Shown: positions 9,152 to 18,282, counted from the first letter of the stretch. The stretch is DNA of 64,000 nucleotides from Pyrococcus kukulkanii (GCF_001577775.1 NZ_CP010835.1:310001-374000), one strand, 5' to 3'. Translations and numbers: made by a program. The notes: generated by a model not told the origin, from the sequence alone.

Positions 9152-10477
9152 ATGGAGTTCATTGACAGGGAACTTGAGCTGAAGTTGCTTGAGAAGGAAT
9201 GGGGGAATAAGCCCTCGTTCGTTGTAGTATATGGAAGGAGAAGGGTCGGGAAGACGAGGCTACTCCAAGAATTCGCAAAAGGTAAGGATGCATTTTTCTT
9301 TACTTTTCCTCAGGCCGTTAAGGAGGTTCAAATTAGGGAGTTCCTTAGAGAGCTCTCCGCCTTCCTGGGAGATGAGACGGTACTGGAAATGAAACCGGAT
9401 AGCTGGTTACCCGTCCTTAAGTATATGGCCAAGGAAGTCGACGATGTATTGATAGTTCTCGATGAGTTCACTTACGCGATAAAATCTGACAGGACAATTT
9501 TAAGCCACCTCCAGCAGGTTTGGGATCACTATCTAAGCAACAAGGAGGTTATGCTCGTCCTCTCTGGCTCCCTCCTCGGCATGCTGTGGGATGACGTCCT
9601 CTCATATGCCTCTCCCCTTTACGGGCGGAGGACGAGGAGTATTCACTTAAAGCCCCTGAACTACGTTAATTCACTTAAATTCTTTGAGGACAATTTCTAT
9701 GGTATTGAAGCCTACATGCTGGTCGGTGGAATTCCTCCCTATTTGAGGTTAGCCTCCCGATATTCCTCACTTGAGGAGTTCGTTAGAGAGGAATTTTTGA
9801 GTGATTACGGCTTCTTCTACGATGAGCCCTACATTATCCTGGGGGAGGAACTTAGGGAGCTTAGGGTTTATTTTTCAATTCTAAGAGCGATCGCTGAAGG
9901 GAACAGGAGGCTTGAGGAGATTGCCAACTATCTTGGGCTTCCCGCTAGGAGCGTTTATCCCTACATTGACACCTTGATGAGGCTCGGTCTCGTTGAGAAG
10001 GAAACTCCTATCTTGGGTAGCAGGAGGGTTAGTCTGTACAGAATAGCTGATCCTGTGTTGCTGACTTGGTTCACCTTAACGTACCCGCAACTTGAGGAGA
10101 TATCCCAGGGAACTGCAAGCCTTGCGAATCTGTACAAGGTTCTCTCGAGGAGGTTTGAAGACTTAGCTAGGGAGTTTTTGATATTAAAAAGGCCCATAGA
10201 TTTTGAGAGAATTGGAAGGTGGTGGTTCAAGGGGGAGGAGATAGATATCCTCGCGTTGGACAAAAATGTTGCCTATCTAATTGAGGTTAAGTGGTCGGAT
10301 TTAAGGGAGAGGGACGCTAAGAAAGTCCTGTCTTCTTTAAAGGAGAAAGCCAAGAAAGTCAAGTTTGAGGGTGACATTAGGCTTGGACTGATTGCGAGGA
10401 GCGTGGAGAAGAAGGATGAGCTTAAGAGCGAGGGCTTCCTTGTTTGGGATCTCTCTGATATAGTTGCCTCTCGATAG
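9152..10477 (+). CDS. Archaeal AAA+ ATPase with DUF234 nuclease-like C-terminus
   Basis: A 441-residue ATPase of the archaeal ATPase_2/DUF234 type. Walker A GRRRVGKT is at 28-35, Walker B LIVLDE at 100-105 and the sensor-like SGS near 147. A winged helix lies around 250-310 (EIANYLGLPARSVYPYIDTL), followed by a DUF234 domain with PD-(D/E)XK-like residues (GEEIDILAL, LIEVKW). The cellular role of this family is unknown. The leaderless start follows a palindromic TATA element. The 3' end overlaps the toxin-like gene on the other strand by 56 bp. Confidence 0.88.
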   Translation: MEFIDRELELKLLEKEWGNKPSFVVVYGRRRVGKTRLLQEFAKGKDAFFFTFPQAVKEVQIREFLRELSAFLGDETVLEMKPDSWLPVLKYMAKEVDDVLIVLDEFTYAIKSDRTILSHLQQVWDHYLSNKEVMLVLSGSLLGMLWDDVLSYASPLYGRRTRSIHLKPLNYVNSLKFFEDNFYGIEAYMLVGGIPPYLRLASRYSSLEEFVREEFLSDYGFFYDEPYIILGEELRELRVYFSILRAIAEGNRRLEEIANYLGLPARSVYPYIDTLMRLGLVEKETPILGSRRVSLYRIADPVLLTWFTLTYPQLEEISQGTASLANLYKVLSRRFEDLAREFLILKRPIDFERIGRWWFKGEEIDILALDKNVAYLIEVKWSDLRERDAKKVLSSLKEKAKKVKFEGDIRLGLIARSVEKKDELKSEGFLVWDLSDIVASR

Positions 10478-10715
10478 CTTTGAGAACATCTTCTAAGGAG
10501 AGTTCTGTAGATGGATAGATATTTTCAGAGGATTCAATGTGTTTATGATGTGGGAATGTTTCTATTTGTTTATGATGTGGAGCGTTATCCCATCGAATTA
10601 ACATCTTATTTCCCTTTTGCCATTGAAATGAGTATTTGTAGTCATCTTCTGATACAAACTCCCTAAATGTATAGGACACTTCCATCAATGAGTTCTGCTC
10701 TAATTTTAAATTCAA
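10422..10715 (-). CDS. TumE-like (DUF6516) toxin
   Basis: A 97-residue protein matching the DUF6516/TumE toxin pattern: an N-terminal beta strand followed by LMEV.YTFREFV, then YSFQWQ, LIRWDNAPHHK and FPHHKHI. The WDNAPHH and PHHKH histidines are probably the active site of a ribonuclease-like toxin. The TTG at 10715 overlaps the antitoxin stop as TTGA and aligns with the family N-terminus; ATG 10685 would cut into the domain. The tail is antisense to the end of the DUF234 ATPase. Confidence 0.75.
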   Translation of the reverse strand: MNLKLEQNSLMEVSYTFREFVSEDDYKYSFQWQKGNKMLIRWDNAPHHKQIETFPHHKHIESSENIYPSTELSLEDVLKAIERQLYQRDPKQGSPRS

Positions 10716-10987
10716 GTAATTCTAACTCTCTGAGCATTTTGTATCTCCTCAAGTCTTCTTTGTAATTCCTCAAGTTTCTTACTGTATGCTTTCCATTCTA
10801 TGTAGTCGTCCCATGCCTCAAATGATTCTTCTCTTGAGTTTTCAAGCCATTTTTCAAATTCCTCAAGTGTCATTCCATATTTATTTTCAAATGCTCGTAT
10901 TTTTTCCCTAATTGGGGCTAGCTCTGATATTATCCTCAATCTCTCATAGAATAGGATGTCTTTCTTTGAGACTTTTATCTCTTCCAC
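10712..10987 (-). CDS. Putative antitoxin partner of the TumE-like toxin
   Basis: A 91-residue helical, charged protein with coiled-coil character. The segment KYGMTLEEFEKWLE...FEAWDDYIEWKAY is typical of small proteins encoded just before DUF6516 toxins. It starts with GTG 10987, with GGGGGATTAG upstream, and its stop overlaps the toxin start. The pairing and translational coupling point to a type II antitoxin; direct DNA binding is not obvious from the sequence. Confidence 0.7.
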   Translation of the reverse strand: MEEIKVSKKDILFYERLRIISELAPIREKIRAFENKYGMTLEEFEKWLENSREESFEAWDDYIEWKAYSKKLEELQRRLEEIQNAQRVRIT

Positions 10988-11094
10988 TATCTAATCCCCC
11001 ATAACTCTATTTGTCCATTTATTCAAAATACTTTTTGTTAGGCTTTGATGAAGTTAATGCTTTTAAAGCGTGAGCTGGGTTTTGTTGGGCAAGA

Positions 11095-11151
11095 ATGGAT
11101 CTTGAAAGGATCGCAAGAAATTTGGAAAAGGGTAGAGTGATAGTTTGTTGA
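11095..11151 (+). pseudogene. Possible remnant of a gene 5' end
   Basis: The intergenic stretch 10988-11215 contains an 18-codon frame (MDLERIARNLEKGRVIVC) that begins at ATG 11095 below an AT-rich TTTTAAAG and then stops. The amphipathic start resembles the N-terminus of small MNT or ATPase proteins in this zone, so it may be a leftover from a deletion. It could also be chance; the rest of the gap holds only the ATPase promoter. Confidence 0.25.
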
Positions 11152-11195
11152 GTGTTCCAAATTGACATTAAGCTAACAGCGTATTTATATACTCC

Positions 11196-11213
11196 TTGAC
11201 ACTATAGTATCAA
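11196..11213. promoter_or_regulatory. Palindromic operator before the AAA_14 ATPase gene
   Basis: The 18-bp sequence TTGACACTATAGTATCAA is symmetrical at 8 of 9 base pairs. It follows the TATA box (TATTTATAT at 11182-11190), covers the expected transcription start and ends two bases before the leaderless ATG 11216. A half-site TTGACA is repeated at 11162-11167 on the other side of the TATA box. Confidence 0.55.
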
Positions 11214-11215
11214 AT

Positions 11216-12514
11216 ATGATCGAAGAACTTGCAGTCCTCCAGAACCCATGGTGGAAAGATAAAGACGCAATATATGAAGATGAAAAAGTAAAATCCGCAA
11301 CATCCAAAGATCCAAAAATAATATTTGAGCCCTTAACGGAAAATGCCGTGATTATAGGACCAAGACAAGTAGGAAAAACCACGTACATGAAGCTCGCTAT
11401 TATGCAACTGATAAGCAGGGGAGTAGATCCCAGGAACATCCTGTATTTCTCTTGTGATCTGCTTAAAGATTACCGGGAAATCGTTGAACTGATAACATGG
11501 TTCCTGAGAAGGAGGAGAGGGCATGCCTTTGTGTTTTTGGATGAAGTAACTTTCTTGAATGATTGGGAGAGGGCTATTAAATTCCTGCTGGATTCTCCCC
11601 TATCCCCCCGGATGACCCTTCAAGTTACCGGTTCCACTTCTGCAGGCCTTAAAAGGGAGAGCTTCCCTGGGCGGAACATAAGAATAGTTGAGTTTCTTCC
11701 CCTTAGCTTTTCGGATGTAGTAGATCTACTTTATCCAGAGCTTAGGGAAATTCCATTGCCCCATCCCAATCCAGCAACCTCCAAAGACTTCTACGAGAAT
11801 GCTGAGGAGTTGTATCCTTACTTCGATGAGCTAATGAGGGCCTTCGAGGTCTACCTTGAAGTCGGGGGATATCCTGGTTCTATAAAGGGCAAGAACCTGA
11901 AGGATGCAGTAAGGGAATCAATTTTCTTGGACGTGCTTAAACTTGGCAGAAGTGAGAGGATAGCACTTTCAATAATCCTTGGCCTTCTTAGGAGGTATGG
12001 AGACAGAATAACCCTTAACTCGCTAGCAAAGGAGCTTGAAATAGGTTCCCATGTAACGATCAGGGACTACCTTGAGCTCTTTGAGGAATTAATGATTGGG
12101 AGGAACTACTTCCAAGTCCGGCCAGAGAACTTCACTCCGCTATTCAGGAAGGAGAGGAAGTTCTACTTCATGGATCCTCTTGTAGTCTCCTCTCTTTCAG
12201 AGATGTTTGGAATAGCAATCCCTACTTCAAAGATCGTTGAGGGCATAGTTGGGGAGCATTTGAGCCGGGCCTATCCAACGTACTATCTGGTAGCACGCAA
12301 GGAAGTTGATTTCGTAACCAAGTATTTTGGTGTTGAAGTTAAGTGGCAGTCCACCGTTACTCCATCTGACTTTCCCAGGGTTCCAATCAGGGAGAAAATC
12401 CTCCTGTCTAAGCATGATTTGGCTTTCCATGAGCCCAGGAACCTCGCCGTGATTCCTCTCCCTCTGTTTCTCTATCAGATCCGAAAGTCCCATATATCAA
12501 TTAGGCCAACCTAA
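11216..12514 (+). CDS. AAA_14/DUF4143 family ATPase
   Basis: A 432-residue ATPase. Walker A GPRQVGKT is at 48-55, Walker B FLDE at 106-109 and the sensor TGSTS near 138. A winged helix (around 265-290) and a DUF4143 C-terminal domain with the nuclease-like residues EVDF and EVKW follow. The family is common in Thermococcales and of unknown role. The ATG is leaderless and directly preceded by an 18-bp palindrome. The downstream ZnuA-like gene begins only five bases after its stop. Confidence 0.88.
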   Translation: MIEELAVLQNPWWKDKDAIYEDEKVKSATSKDPKIIFEPLTENAVIIGPRQVGKTTYMKLAIMQLISRGVDPRNILYFSCDLLKDYREIVELITWFLRRRRGHAFVFLDEVTFLNDWERAIKFLLDSPLSPRMTLQVTGSTSAGLKRESFPGRNIRIVEFLPLSFSDVVDLLYPELREIPLPHPNPATSKDFYENAEELYPYFDELMRAFEVYLEVGGYPGSIKGKNLKDAVRESIFLDVLKLGRSERIALSIILGLLRRYGDRITLNSLAKELEIGSHVTIRDYLELFEELMIGRNYFQVRPENFTPLFRKERKFYFMDPLVVSSLSEMFGIAIPTSKIVEGIVGEHLSRAYPTYYLVARKEVDFVTKYFGVEVKWQSTVTPSDFPRVPIREKILLSKHDLAFHEPRNLAVIPLPLFLYQIRKSHISIRPT

Positions 12515-12519
12515 CTCAG

Positions 12520-13476
12520 GTGGTGAAGGTGAAGGAGAAAATATTAATCCTCATGCTAATCTTTGTCCTCCTTACCCCGGTAACTGCTCAGGAAAAGCCT
12601 CTCGTAGTGACAAGCCTCCCCCCACTGGCTTCAATAATTAAGGAGGCCCTTGGCGACAGCGTTGATGTGGTATACCTTGTTCCTCCAGGAGTTGAGCCTC
12701 ACCAGTACCAGCTTTCGCCCGATCAAATTAAGTTGCTCAAGAGGGCAGCCGTTATCGTAACAACGGGGCACCTTCCAGCCGAGATGAAGATAGTCGAGCT
12801 CAAAAAGGAAGGAGAGATCCCTGGGGTAGTCCTCACAATTGAAGATTACAGGAAGTATGGCTTCCGCTACCTACCCGAGAGGTGGTACACTGGCAAGAAC
12901 AATCCCCACGGAATATGGCTCGATCCCGTGAACGCTTTGGCAATGGCCGAGGCCACCGCAGATGCCTTAAACCTTCACCCAAGGAGCTTGGACGAGTTCA
13001 AGCTTAAAGTCGAGGCGATAATGGACGCTTATGCTGGCATCCTTAACGGAACGAAAGCTGTTATAGAGCTCCCCTCCCAGCAGTATGCACTGGAGTGGCT
13101 TGGCATTAGAGTAGTATCCTCGATAAAGCCTGAAGCAGAGGTTCCGGCGAAGAGCGTTGATGAGCTTTCCTCGGTTAAAGCGGATATCGTAGTCTATGAC
13201 CAAGGTACTCCAGAAACCTTAAAGAACGCTACCTTCAAGCTCTCGGAGAGGCTTGGAGTTCCCGTCGCAAACGTAACCGTCCTATGGGTTGACAAGCCCT
13301 ATACCCAAGTTCTCACCGAGAACGCTAAATCAGTTATAAGCGCACTAACTAAGGAGAAGAAAGTCGTTATTAGGGAAACTTCCTACGGCTACCAGTATTC
13401 AATCCTCGCCCTGATAATAGGCCTCGTTGTGGGGATTTCAGTTGGCGTTGTTTTGAGAAGGTGCCCTGTGCTCTAA
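12520..13476 (+). CDS. Zinc/manganese ABC transporter substrate-binding protein (ZnuA-like), C-terminally anchored
   Basis: A 318-residue cluster A-I metal-binding protein. An N-terminal signal peptide (about 1-23) precedes the binding domain with candidate ligands H61 (GVEPHQY), H84 (TTGHLP) and H near 129 (NPHGIWLDP). A C-terminal transmembrane helix (ILALIIGLVVGISVGVVL) anchors it outside the membrane, replacing the lipid anchor of bacterial proteins. GTG 12529 has a better spaced GGTGGTG than GTG 12520, so the true start may be nine bases later. The permease and ATPase are not in this window. Confidence 0.85.
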   Translation: MVKVKEKILILMLIFVLLTPVTAQEKPLVVTSLPPLASIIKEALGDSVDVVYLVPPGVEPHQYQLSPDQIKLLKRAAVIVTTGHLPAEMKIVELKKEGEIPGVVLTIEDYRKYGFRYLPERWYTGKNNPHGIWLDPVNALAMAEATADALNLHPRSLDEFKLKVEAIMDAYAGILNGTKAVIELPSQQYALEWLGIRVVSSIKPEAEVPAKSVDELSSVKADIVVYDQGTPETLKNATFKLSERLGVPVANVTVLWVDKPYTQVLTENAKSVISALTKEKKVVIRETSYGYQYSILALIIGLVVGISVGVVLRRCPVL

Positions 13477-13515
13477 CCTTTTATACCTCCACGTTAATTC
13501 TTGAAGGGGGATAAA

Positions 13516-14709
13516 ATGGAGATAGGTGTCGTCGGTAAGCCAAACGTTGGGAAGTCAACTTTCTTCTCGGCGGCAACTTTAGTTGACGTTGACATAGCGA
13601 ATTATCCATTCACTACTATAGATGCAAACGTTGGGGTTACTTACGCCATAGCGGATCACCCATGCAAAGAGCTAAACTGCACTCCAAACCCCCAGAACTA
13701 CGAGTACAGGGATGGGAAAGCACTCATTCCAGTAAAGATGATAGATGTTGCCGGTTTAGTCCCTGGAGCCCACGAGGGCAGGGGACTCGGTAACAAGTTC
13801 CTTGATGACCTGAGGATGGCTTCAGCCCTAATCCACGTTGTCGACGCCACCGGGAAGACCGATGCGGAGGGACAGCCCACGGATTACCACGATCCCGTTG
13901 AGGACATAGATTTCCTTGAAAAGGAGATAGACTATTGGATCTATGGGATACTCAGCAAGGGATGGGATAAGTTCGCTAAGAGGATAAAGTTGCAGAAGAT
14001 GAAGCTTGAAACGGCTATAGCTGAGCATTTGAGCGGAATTGGGGTTAGCGAAAACGACGTCTGGGAGGCCATGCACAGGCTCGGCTTGAGCGATGACCCT
14101 ACTAAGTGGAGTGAGGAAGACCTCCTTTCGTTTGCAAGTGAAATAAGGAAGATAAACAAGCCCATGATAATAGCTGCAAATAAGGCTGATGCTGCGAGCG
14201 ATGAGCAGATCGAGAGGCTGAAGAGGGAGGGGGAGAAGAGGGGCTACATAGTGGTTCCAACTTCTGCTGCAGCTGAACTTACATTAAGAAAAGCCGCAAA
14301 GGCGGGTTTCATTGACTACATCCCTGGGAGCCCCGATTTTAAGATTCTAAAACCAATGAGCGGCAAGCAGGAGAGGGCCCTTAAGATGATCAAGGAGAAG
14401 GTGCTAGACAGGTTCGGCTCTACTGGGGTTCAGGAGGTTATAAACAGGGCTGTCTTTGAGCTTCTCCAGCTAGTTCCAGTTTATCCAGTTCAAGATGAGA
14501 ATAAGCTGACCGATCAGTTCGGCAACGTCCTACCCCACGTCTTCTTGATGAAGAGGGGTTCAACGCCCAGGGATTTAGCGTTTAAGGTTCACACAGACCT
14601 AGGGAGGGGCTTCCTCTACGCGATAAACGCAAGGACGAAGAGGAGGATCGGGGAGGACTATGAGCTGCAGTTCAACGATATAATCAAGATAGTTGCAGTA
14701 ACTCGCTGA
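13516..14709 (+). CDS. ychF: YchF/Obg-related GTP-binding protein with TGS domain
   Basis: About 397 residues. G1 GKPNVGKST is at 7-15, G3 is [14 protein letters not shown] and G4 is NKAD, followed by a C-terminal TGS domain ([22 protein letters not shown]). The archaeal NKAD suggests GTP preference, unlike bacterial YchF. These proteins associate with ribosomes. GGGGGAT before ATG 13516 decides against TTG 13501. Confidence 0.93.
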   Translation: MEIGVVGKPNVGKSTFFSAATLVDVDIANYPFTTIDANVGVTYAIADHPCKELNCTPNPQNYEYRDGKALIPVKMIDVAGLVPGAHEGRGLGNKFLDDLRMASALIHVVDATGKTDAEGQPTDYHDPVEDIDFLEKEIDYWIYGILSKGWDKFAKRIKLQKMKLETAIAEHLSGIGVSENDVWEAMHRLGLSDDPTKWSEEDLLSFASEIRKINKPMIIAANKADAASDEQIERLKREGEKRGYIVVPTSAAAELTLRKAAKAGFIDYIPGSPDFKILKPMSGKQERALKMIKEKVLDRFGSTGVQEVINRAVFELLQLVPVYPVQDENKLTDQFGNVLPHVFLMKRGSTPRDLAFKVHTDLGRGFLYAINARTKRRIGEDYELQFNDIIKIVAVTR

Positions 14710-14710
14710 A

Positions 14711-15193
14711 CTACTTTTCTTCTGTTTTTATTTCGTAGAGCTTCTCTTTGCTGTCGATGAGTGTGATTCCTTCTTTTTTGCATGCTTCTTTGAAGTCGCT
14801 GTCGAAGGATATTAAGTATTTGATTCCGTAGAATTTGCAGGTTGCTAGGATTATGGCGTTGTTGGGTAGGAGGCCGTGAATGTCCATTAAGGTTATGGCA
14901 TCTTCTCCAATAAGCACGTTATCTGGGAGGTACAAAAACTTATCAAGAACTGCGTAGAGCGGGCTTTTATCTACGTTTTTAACGAGTTCTGGCTTGTGCT
15001 TCAAAGTATAACTCTTCTCGCCAGTCTTGTCCTTCAAATATCTTATTGAGACTTCAGTTGGGACAATTCCATTTATGAAAATCTCGCCAATACTTTCTGC
15101 ACTCTCTATTAACTCCCTAGCATTCTCATCCCCGTAGAAATAGTTCACTATAACATTACTGTCGATAAAGAACCTAAACTTCCCACTCGTCAT
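14711..15193 (-). CDS. PIN domain toxin (VapC-like)
   Basis: About 160 residues. The PIN acidic residues are visible as D in FIDSNVIVNYF, E in VPTEVSIRYL and the late pair ISFDSDFKEA. PIN toxins are Mg-dependent ribonucleases. ATG 15193 lies inside the end of the antitoxin gene (20 bp overlap) with GAGGCTGAT upstream; a start at 15220 is less likely. The gene ends one base from the YchF stop, tail to tail. Confidence 0.8.
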   Translation of the reverse strand: MTSGKFRFFIDSNVIVNYFYGDENARELIESAESIGEIFINGIVPTEVSIRYLKDKTGEKSYTLKHKPELVKNVDKSPLYAVLDKFLYLPDNVLIGEDAITLMDIHGLLPNNAIILATCKFYGIKYLISFDSDFKEACKKEGITLIDSKEKLYEIKTEEK

Positions 15194-15371
15194 AAATATC
15201 AGCCTCGAACTCCCTAACACTCTTTTTCTTTTCCCTTAAGATTCCAAACGTACTCTCAAAGTCAGTCCTTGAAAGCCTTCTAATAATTAGCTTCGCCTCC
15301 CTCTCAAGTATAGACTTAACTTCTTTCTCCATCCCATCCGGAACATTAACCGTAATAACAACCTTGCCCAA
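15174..15371 (-). CDS. VapB-like antitoxin
   Basis: A 65-residue protein with an N-terminal beta strand (KVVITVNVPDGMEKEV) like RHH-type antitoxins and a charged C-terminus (REFEADIYDEWEV) of the kind that wraps the PIN toxin. It begins with TTG 15371 close to GGAAGG; the spacing is short, so the start is uncertain. It overlaps the PIN gene. An inverted repeat region at 15436-15470 lies upstream. Confidence 0.7.
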   Translation of the reverse strand: MGKVVITVNVPDGMEKEVKSILEREAKLIIRRLSRTDFESTFGILREKKKSVREFEADIYDEWEV

Positions 15372-15435
15372 CCTTCCGCACCCTGACTACACCTTAATAA
15401 CTTGGAAGTAATTAAAGATTATGACGAGAACAGAA

Positions 15436-15470
15436 TTATACCTAGCAAGTATAATACCTGACAGGTATAA
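15436..15470. promoter_or_regulatory. Nested inverted repeats upstream of the VapBC-like pair
   Basis: ATACCTG-A-CAGGTAT (15454-15468) is a perfect 15-bp palindrome. In addition TTATACCT (15436-15443) is inverted as AGGTATAA (15463-15470). The elements lie 65-100 bp upstream of the antitoxin start, just after the prefoldin alpha gene, and contain TATA-like sequences, so they suit an autoregulated toxin-antitoxin promoter. Confidence 0.45.
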
Positions 15471-15505
15471 AAATTTCACTGCCTCAGAAATGAAACTAAA
15501 AAGAG

Positions 15506-15943
15506 TCACTTCTTAACGGAGAAGCTCATCGCCTGCTTCCGCTGAAGCTCCTGAGCCTTCTTTGCAACTTCTCCGACCTTCTTTTCAAGCTCCGCTAGGG
15601 CTTCCTGGGTCTTTCTTATAGCCTCATCGTACTCCCTAATCCTCTCCTCGAGGAATGCAATAGCATCGTCGATGTTCTTCTCCACTGCGTACCCGCTACC
15701 GACGCTAACTATCGCATTGTTCTTGTCAACTATAACGCCTTTCAGAAAGGAGCCGGCCCCTATGGGAACCAAGATTTCAGGCTTTTCCTCCTCAACCTTC
15801 TTCAAGTTTTCAAGGGTTTCCTTAACGGTCTGAACCTCAGCCCTAGCCAAGTTCAAAAGCTCAAGGTTTTGGGCTAATAGTTGGGCCTGGGCCTGCAACA
15901 CTTGGTATTCGTAAGCTAGCTTTTCCAACTCTTTCTGACTCAT
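15506..15943 (-). CDS. pfdA: Prefoldin alpha subunit
   Basis: About 145 residues: two long coiled-coil helices (about 5-55 and 95-140) around a central beta hairpin with [13 protein letters not shown]. With the beta subunit (20416-20769) it forms the jellyfish-shaped holdase that passes unfolded proteins to the thermosome. It is the last gene of the L39e-L31e-aIF6-LX operon. ATG 15943 is preferred for its spacing from GGTGAGG. Confidence 0.93.
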   Translation of the reverse strand: MSQKELEKLAYEYQVLQAQAQLLAQNLELLNLARAEVQTVKETLENLKKVEEEKPEILVPIGAGSFLKGVIVDKNNAIVSVGSGYAVEKNIDDAIAFLEERIREYDEAIRKTQEALAELEKKVGEVAKKAQELQRKQAMSFSVKK

Positions 15944-15963
15944 CATCCTCACCAAAAATGATG

Positions 15964-16197
15964 TTAGAGCTCGAGGCTGAGCCTCCTAACTATAACGTCT
16001 TCAGCTTCCTCGGGCTTTATCTCCTTGATCTCCTTAATGTATATCTTGTTCCTCTTGACCTTGTGCTTGCTTCCTATGTCGGAGTAGACGAGCTCCTTCA
16101 CGTGCTCCTCCTTAACTGCCCTGTACTCCTTGGTGAACTTGAACTTCTTTCCGTTCTTCTCGAAGTACCCGAGGACGCGGAAGACCTTAACATTCAT
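15964..16197 (-). CDS. rplX: Ribosomal protein L18a/LX (eL20)
   Basis: A 77-residue large-subunit protein ([18 protein letters not shown]...). Length and sequence fit archaeal LX. A complete AGGAGGTGA precedes ATG 16197. It lies between aIF6 and prefoldin alpha in the conserved archaeal operon. Confidence 0.93.
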   Translation of the reverse strand: MNVKVFRVLGYFEKNGKKFKFTKEYRAVKEEHVKELVYSDIGSKHKVKRNKIYIKEIKEIKPEEAEDVIVRRLSLEL

Positions 16198-16210
16198 TGG
16201 CCTCACCTCC

Positions 16211-16894
16211 TCAGATTAAGCCAAGGGCTTCCTCAATCTTAACTATTTCGGGACCAGTCGTGAGGTGACCAACAACTACGCCATTTGAATTGGCAAGCAT
16301 GCATGAGCCAACGTAAGGAACGCCCATGTTTGCGGTTCCAACGTACACGTCAACCTTGAAGAGTTCGCTCAGCCACTTCAGCTCCTCATCGCTTGCCTCG
16401 GGGTGAACCAATCCGCCCTTGTTAGTTACAACTCCGGCGCTTCCAACCGCATGCAGGCCAGCTATAACCCCCCTTTCAACCTCAACCCCCAGGATATCAC
16501 CTATCTTCTTCGCCTCTTCCCTTGAGAACTTGGTGCTAACGAGGGCAGCCTTATCATTAACTAAGACTAGGTTTCCAAGGGCGGTGTATTTGGTCTCGAA
16601 TGGAACTATCTCAGTGTCAATTCCGTACTCCTTAAACTTCCCCCTTATCTCCTCAAGCTCGGTATCCCAGATGTACCAGGGGACAATTATCGCGTTCGAG
16701 TTGCCGGCCGCGAGGATTCCAATAATTCTTGACTTCATAATGCTCGCTTCAATGACGGGAACTTTCAAAACTTCCCTAATAACATCTAACTTTTTCTCCT
16801 GAAGGCCTTCCCTAATCAACACTACTCTATCGGTTGCTACTCCAAACACGCCCAAATATGGAGAGTTTTCAAAGTCGAGCCTTTCTATGTGCAT
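16211..16894 (-). CDS. eif6: Translation initiation factor aIF6
   Basis: A 227-residue protein with the fivefold pseudo-repeat (pentein) of IF6; conserved parts include [21 protein letters not shown] and GNLVLVND. It binds the 50S subunit and prevents premature subunit joining. Flanked by L31e and LX in one transcript. Confidence 0.95.
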   Translation of the reverse strand: MHIERLDFENSPYLGVFGVATDRVVLIREGLQEKKLDVIREVLKVPVIEASIMKSRIIGILAAGNSNAIIVPWYIWDTELEEIRGKFKEYGIDTEIVPFETKYTALGNLVLVNDKAALVSTKFSREEAKKIGDILGVEVERGVIAGLHAVGSAGVVTNKGGLVHPEASDEELKWLSELFKVDVYVGTANMGVPYVGSCMLANSNGVVVGHLTTGPEIVKIEEALGLI

Positions 16895-16923
16895 CCCTTC
16901 CCCTCCAAATTAAAGAGGAGAAA

Positions 16924-17208
16924 TCAGGCAAGGGTTACGTAGGCAATTCTAACCTTGCCTTCTTCCCTCTCTTCCTCTTCAACCTTAACCTTGACCCTGA
17001 GCTTGCTCGGTGGCTTCTCAATTCCCCTCTCCCATATCTTCTCGTTAACCTTTGGGTCGATGATGACTTCTTGGGCCTTTGCGTGCCTTGCCACGAACTC
17101 CCTCACGAATTTCACTGCCCTCGGTGCTCTCTTCCACCTTGGCACTATCTTCTTGATCTTCCTAATTGGGACGGTGAATATAACCTCCTGACCAGCCTCA
17201 ATGGGCAT
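16924..17208 (-). CDS. rpl31e: Ribosomal protein L31e
   Basis: A 94-residue basic ribosomal protein ([32 protein letters not shown]). ATG 17208 lies below GGAGTGAGGTGAGG, which argues against GTG 17217. It is coupled to L39e upstream with 10 bases between the genes. Confidence 0.94.
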   Translation of the reverse strand: MPIEAGQEVIFTVPIRKIKKIVPRWKRAPRAVKFVREFVARHAKAQEVIIDPKVNEKIWERGIEKPPSKLRVKVKVEEEEREEGKVRIAYVTLA

Positions 17209-17218
17209 TTTCCTCACC

Positions 17219-17374
17219 TCACTCCTTCAGCTTTGTCCTCCTCCAGTATCTTCTCTTTGGATGGGTGAGAACTCTCCTGTTGGTTTTAACTATAACCCAA
17301 ACTGGAACTCTCCTATTCTGCTTAAGGGCCTTTGCGAGCCTGAGCTTCTTTGCGAGTGGCTTGTTCCTCGCCAT
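17219..17374 (-). CDS. rpl39e: Ribosomal protein L39e
   Basis: A 51-residue, very basic protein ([20 protein letters not shown], then [20 protein letters not shown]). It lines the peptide exit tunnel. The ATG at 17374 follows AGGAGGGATC. It is the first gene of the ribosomal protein-aIF6-prefoldin operon and matches the usual length of the family. Confidence 0.95.
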
Positions 17375-17420
17375 TTTGATCCCTCCTTAATTAGAATGCC
17401 TGTTCACCTTAGCGGAGGGT

Positions 17421-17438
17421 AACTTAAAAGTATTTCGC
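17421..17438 (-). promoter_or_regulatory. BRE/TATA promoter of the L39e operon
   Basis: On the minus strand GAAATACTTTTAAG forms a BRE/TATA element about 50 bases before the L39e start, leaving a leader of some 25 bases with the ribosome binding site. The divergent HAD gene has its own TATA-like TTTAAAAG at 17449-17457. Confidence 0.6.
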
Positions 17439-17487
17439 AATGCTCATGTTTAAAAGTGAGCTCAAGGAAAGGCTTTGGGAGTTGGCG

Positions 17488-18282
17488 ATGATAGGGATAA
17501 TCTTCGATATGGATGGAGTTTTGTACAGGGGCAACAAGCCGATACCTGGGGCCAAGGAAGTTGTGGAGTTCTTGAAGGAAAATAACGTGCCCTTCCTCTT
17601 CTTAACGAACAATTCAACGAAAACGCCGGAGATGTACAGAGAAAAATTGGCTAAGATGGGAATAGAGGTCTCTGCGGATAGAATTGTTACATCCGGCTTG
17701 GCCACTAGGCTATACATGGAGAGGCACTTTACCCCAGGAAAGGTGTTTGTTATCGGTGGTGAGGGCTTAGTTAAGGAGATGGATGAGCTTGGCTGGGGCC
17801 TCGTTACGGTGGAAGATGCCAGAAAGGGGAAATGGAGGGAAGTTAAGTACGTGGTGGTTGGCCTCGATCCTGGGCTAACATACGAGAAGCTCAAGTATGG
17901 AACCCTTGCGATAAGGAATGGAGCTAGGTTTATAGGTACGAACCCAGACACAACTTTCCCAGGGGAGGAAGGTGTTTATCCTGGGGCAGGCTCAATAATT
18001 GCCGCTTTAAGGGCTTCCACTGAGAGGGAACCCCTTATAATCGGCAAGCCCAATGAGCCCATGTACGAGATAGTCAGGGAGAAGCTCGGTGTAGAGGAGA
18101 TCTGGATGGTTGGGGACAGGCTTGACACTGACATAGCCTTCGCTAAGAAGTTTGGGATGCAGGCGATAATGGTTCTAACTGGAGTTCATACCCTGAACGA
18201 CATTGAAAAGCTCAACATAAAGCCTGATTTAGTCTTGGACAGCGTTGCAAGGTTGATCGATTATCTGAAGGTGATAGAATGA
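17488..18282 (+). CDS. HAD superfamily phosphatase, NagD-like (class IIA)
   Basis: About 264 residues. HAD motif I is FDMDGVLYRG, motif II TNNSTK, motif III K in GKPNEP and motif IV GDRLDTDIAFA. The C2A cap sits between motifs II and III. Substrates of this subfamily include sugar phosphates, p-nitrophenyl phosphate and phosphoglycolate. ATG 17488 begins right before motif I; the 16-residue extension from 17440 overlaps the promoter and is rejected. It is coupled to the next gene by ATGA. Confidence 0.9.
   Translation: MIGIIFDMDGVLYRGNKPIPGAKEVVEFLKENNVPFLFLTNNSTKTPEMYREKLAKMGIEVSADRIVTSGLATRLYMERHFTPGKVFVIGGEGLVKEMDELGWGLVTVEDARKGKWREVKYVVVGLDPGLTYEKLKYGTLAIRNGARFIGTNPDTTFPGEEGVYPGAGSIIAALRASTEREPLIIGKPNEPMYEIVREKLGVEEIWMVGDRLDTDIAFAKKFGMQAIMVLTGVHTLNDIEKLNIKPDLVLDSVARLIDYLKVIE

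Noticed and set aside
17440-17487. Longer N-terminus for the HAD phosphatase
   Set aside because: The extension contains the gene's own TATA box, and homologs begin just before the DMDG motif.
17424-17951. 175-codon minus-strand frame inside the HAD phosphatase
   Set aside because: All HAD motifs are on the plus strand, and no start signal is present for this frame.
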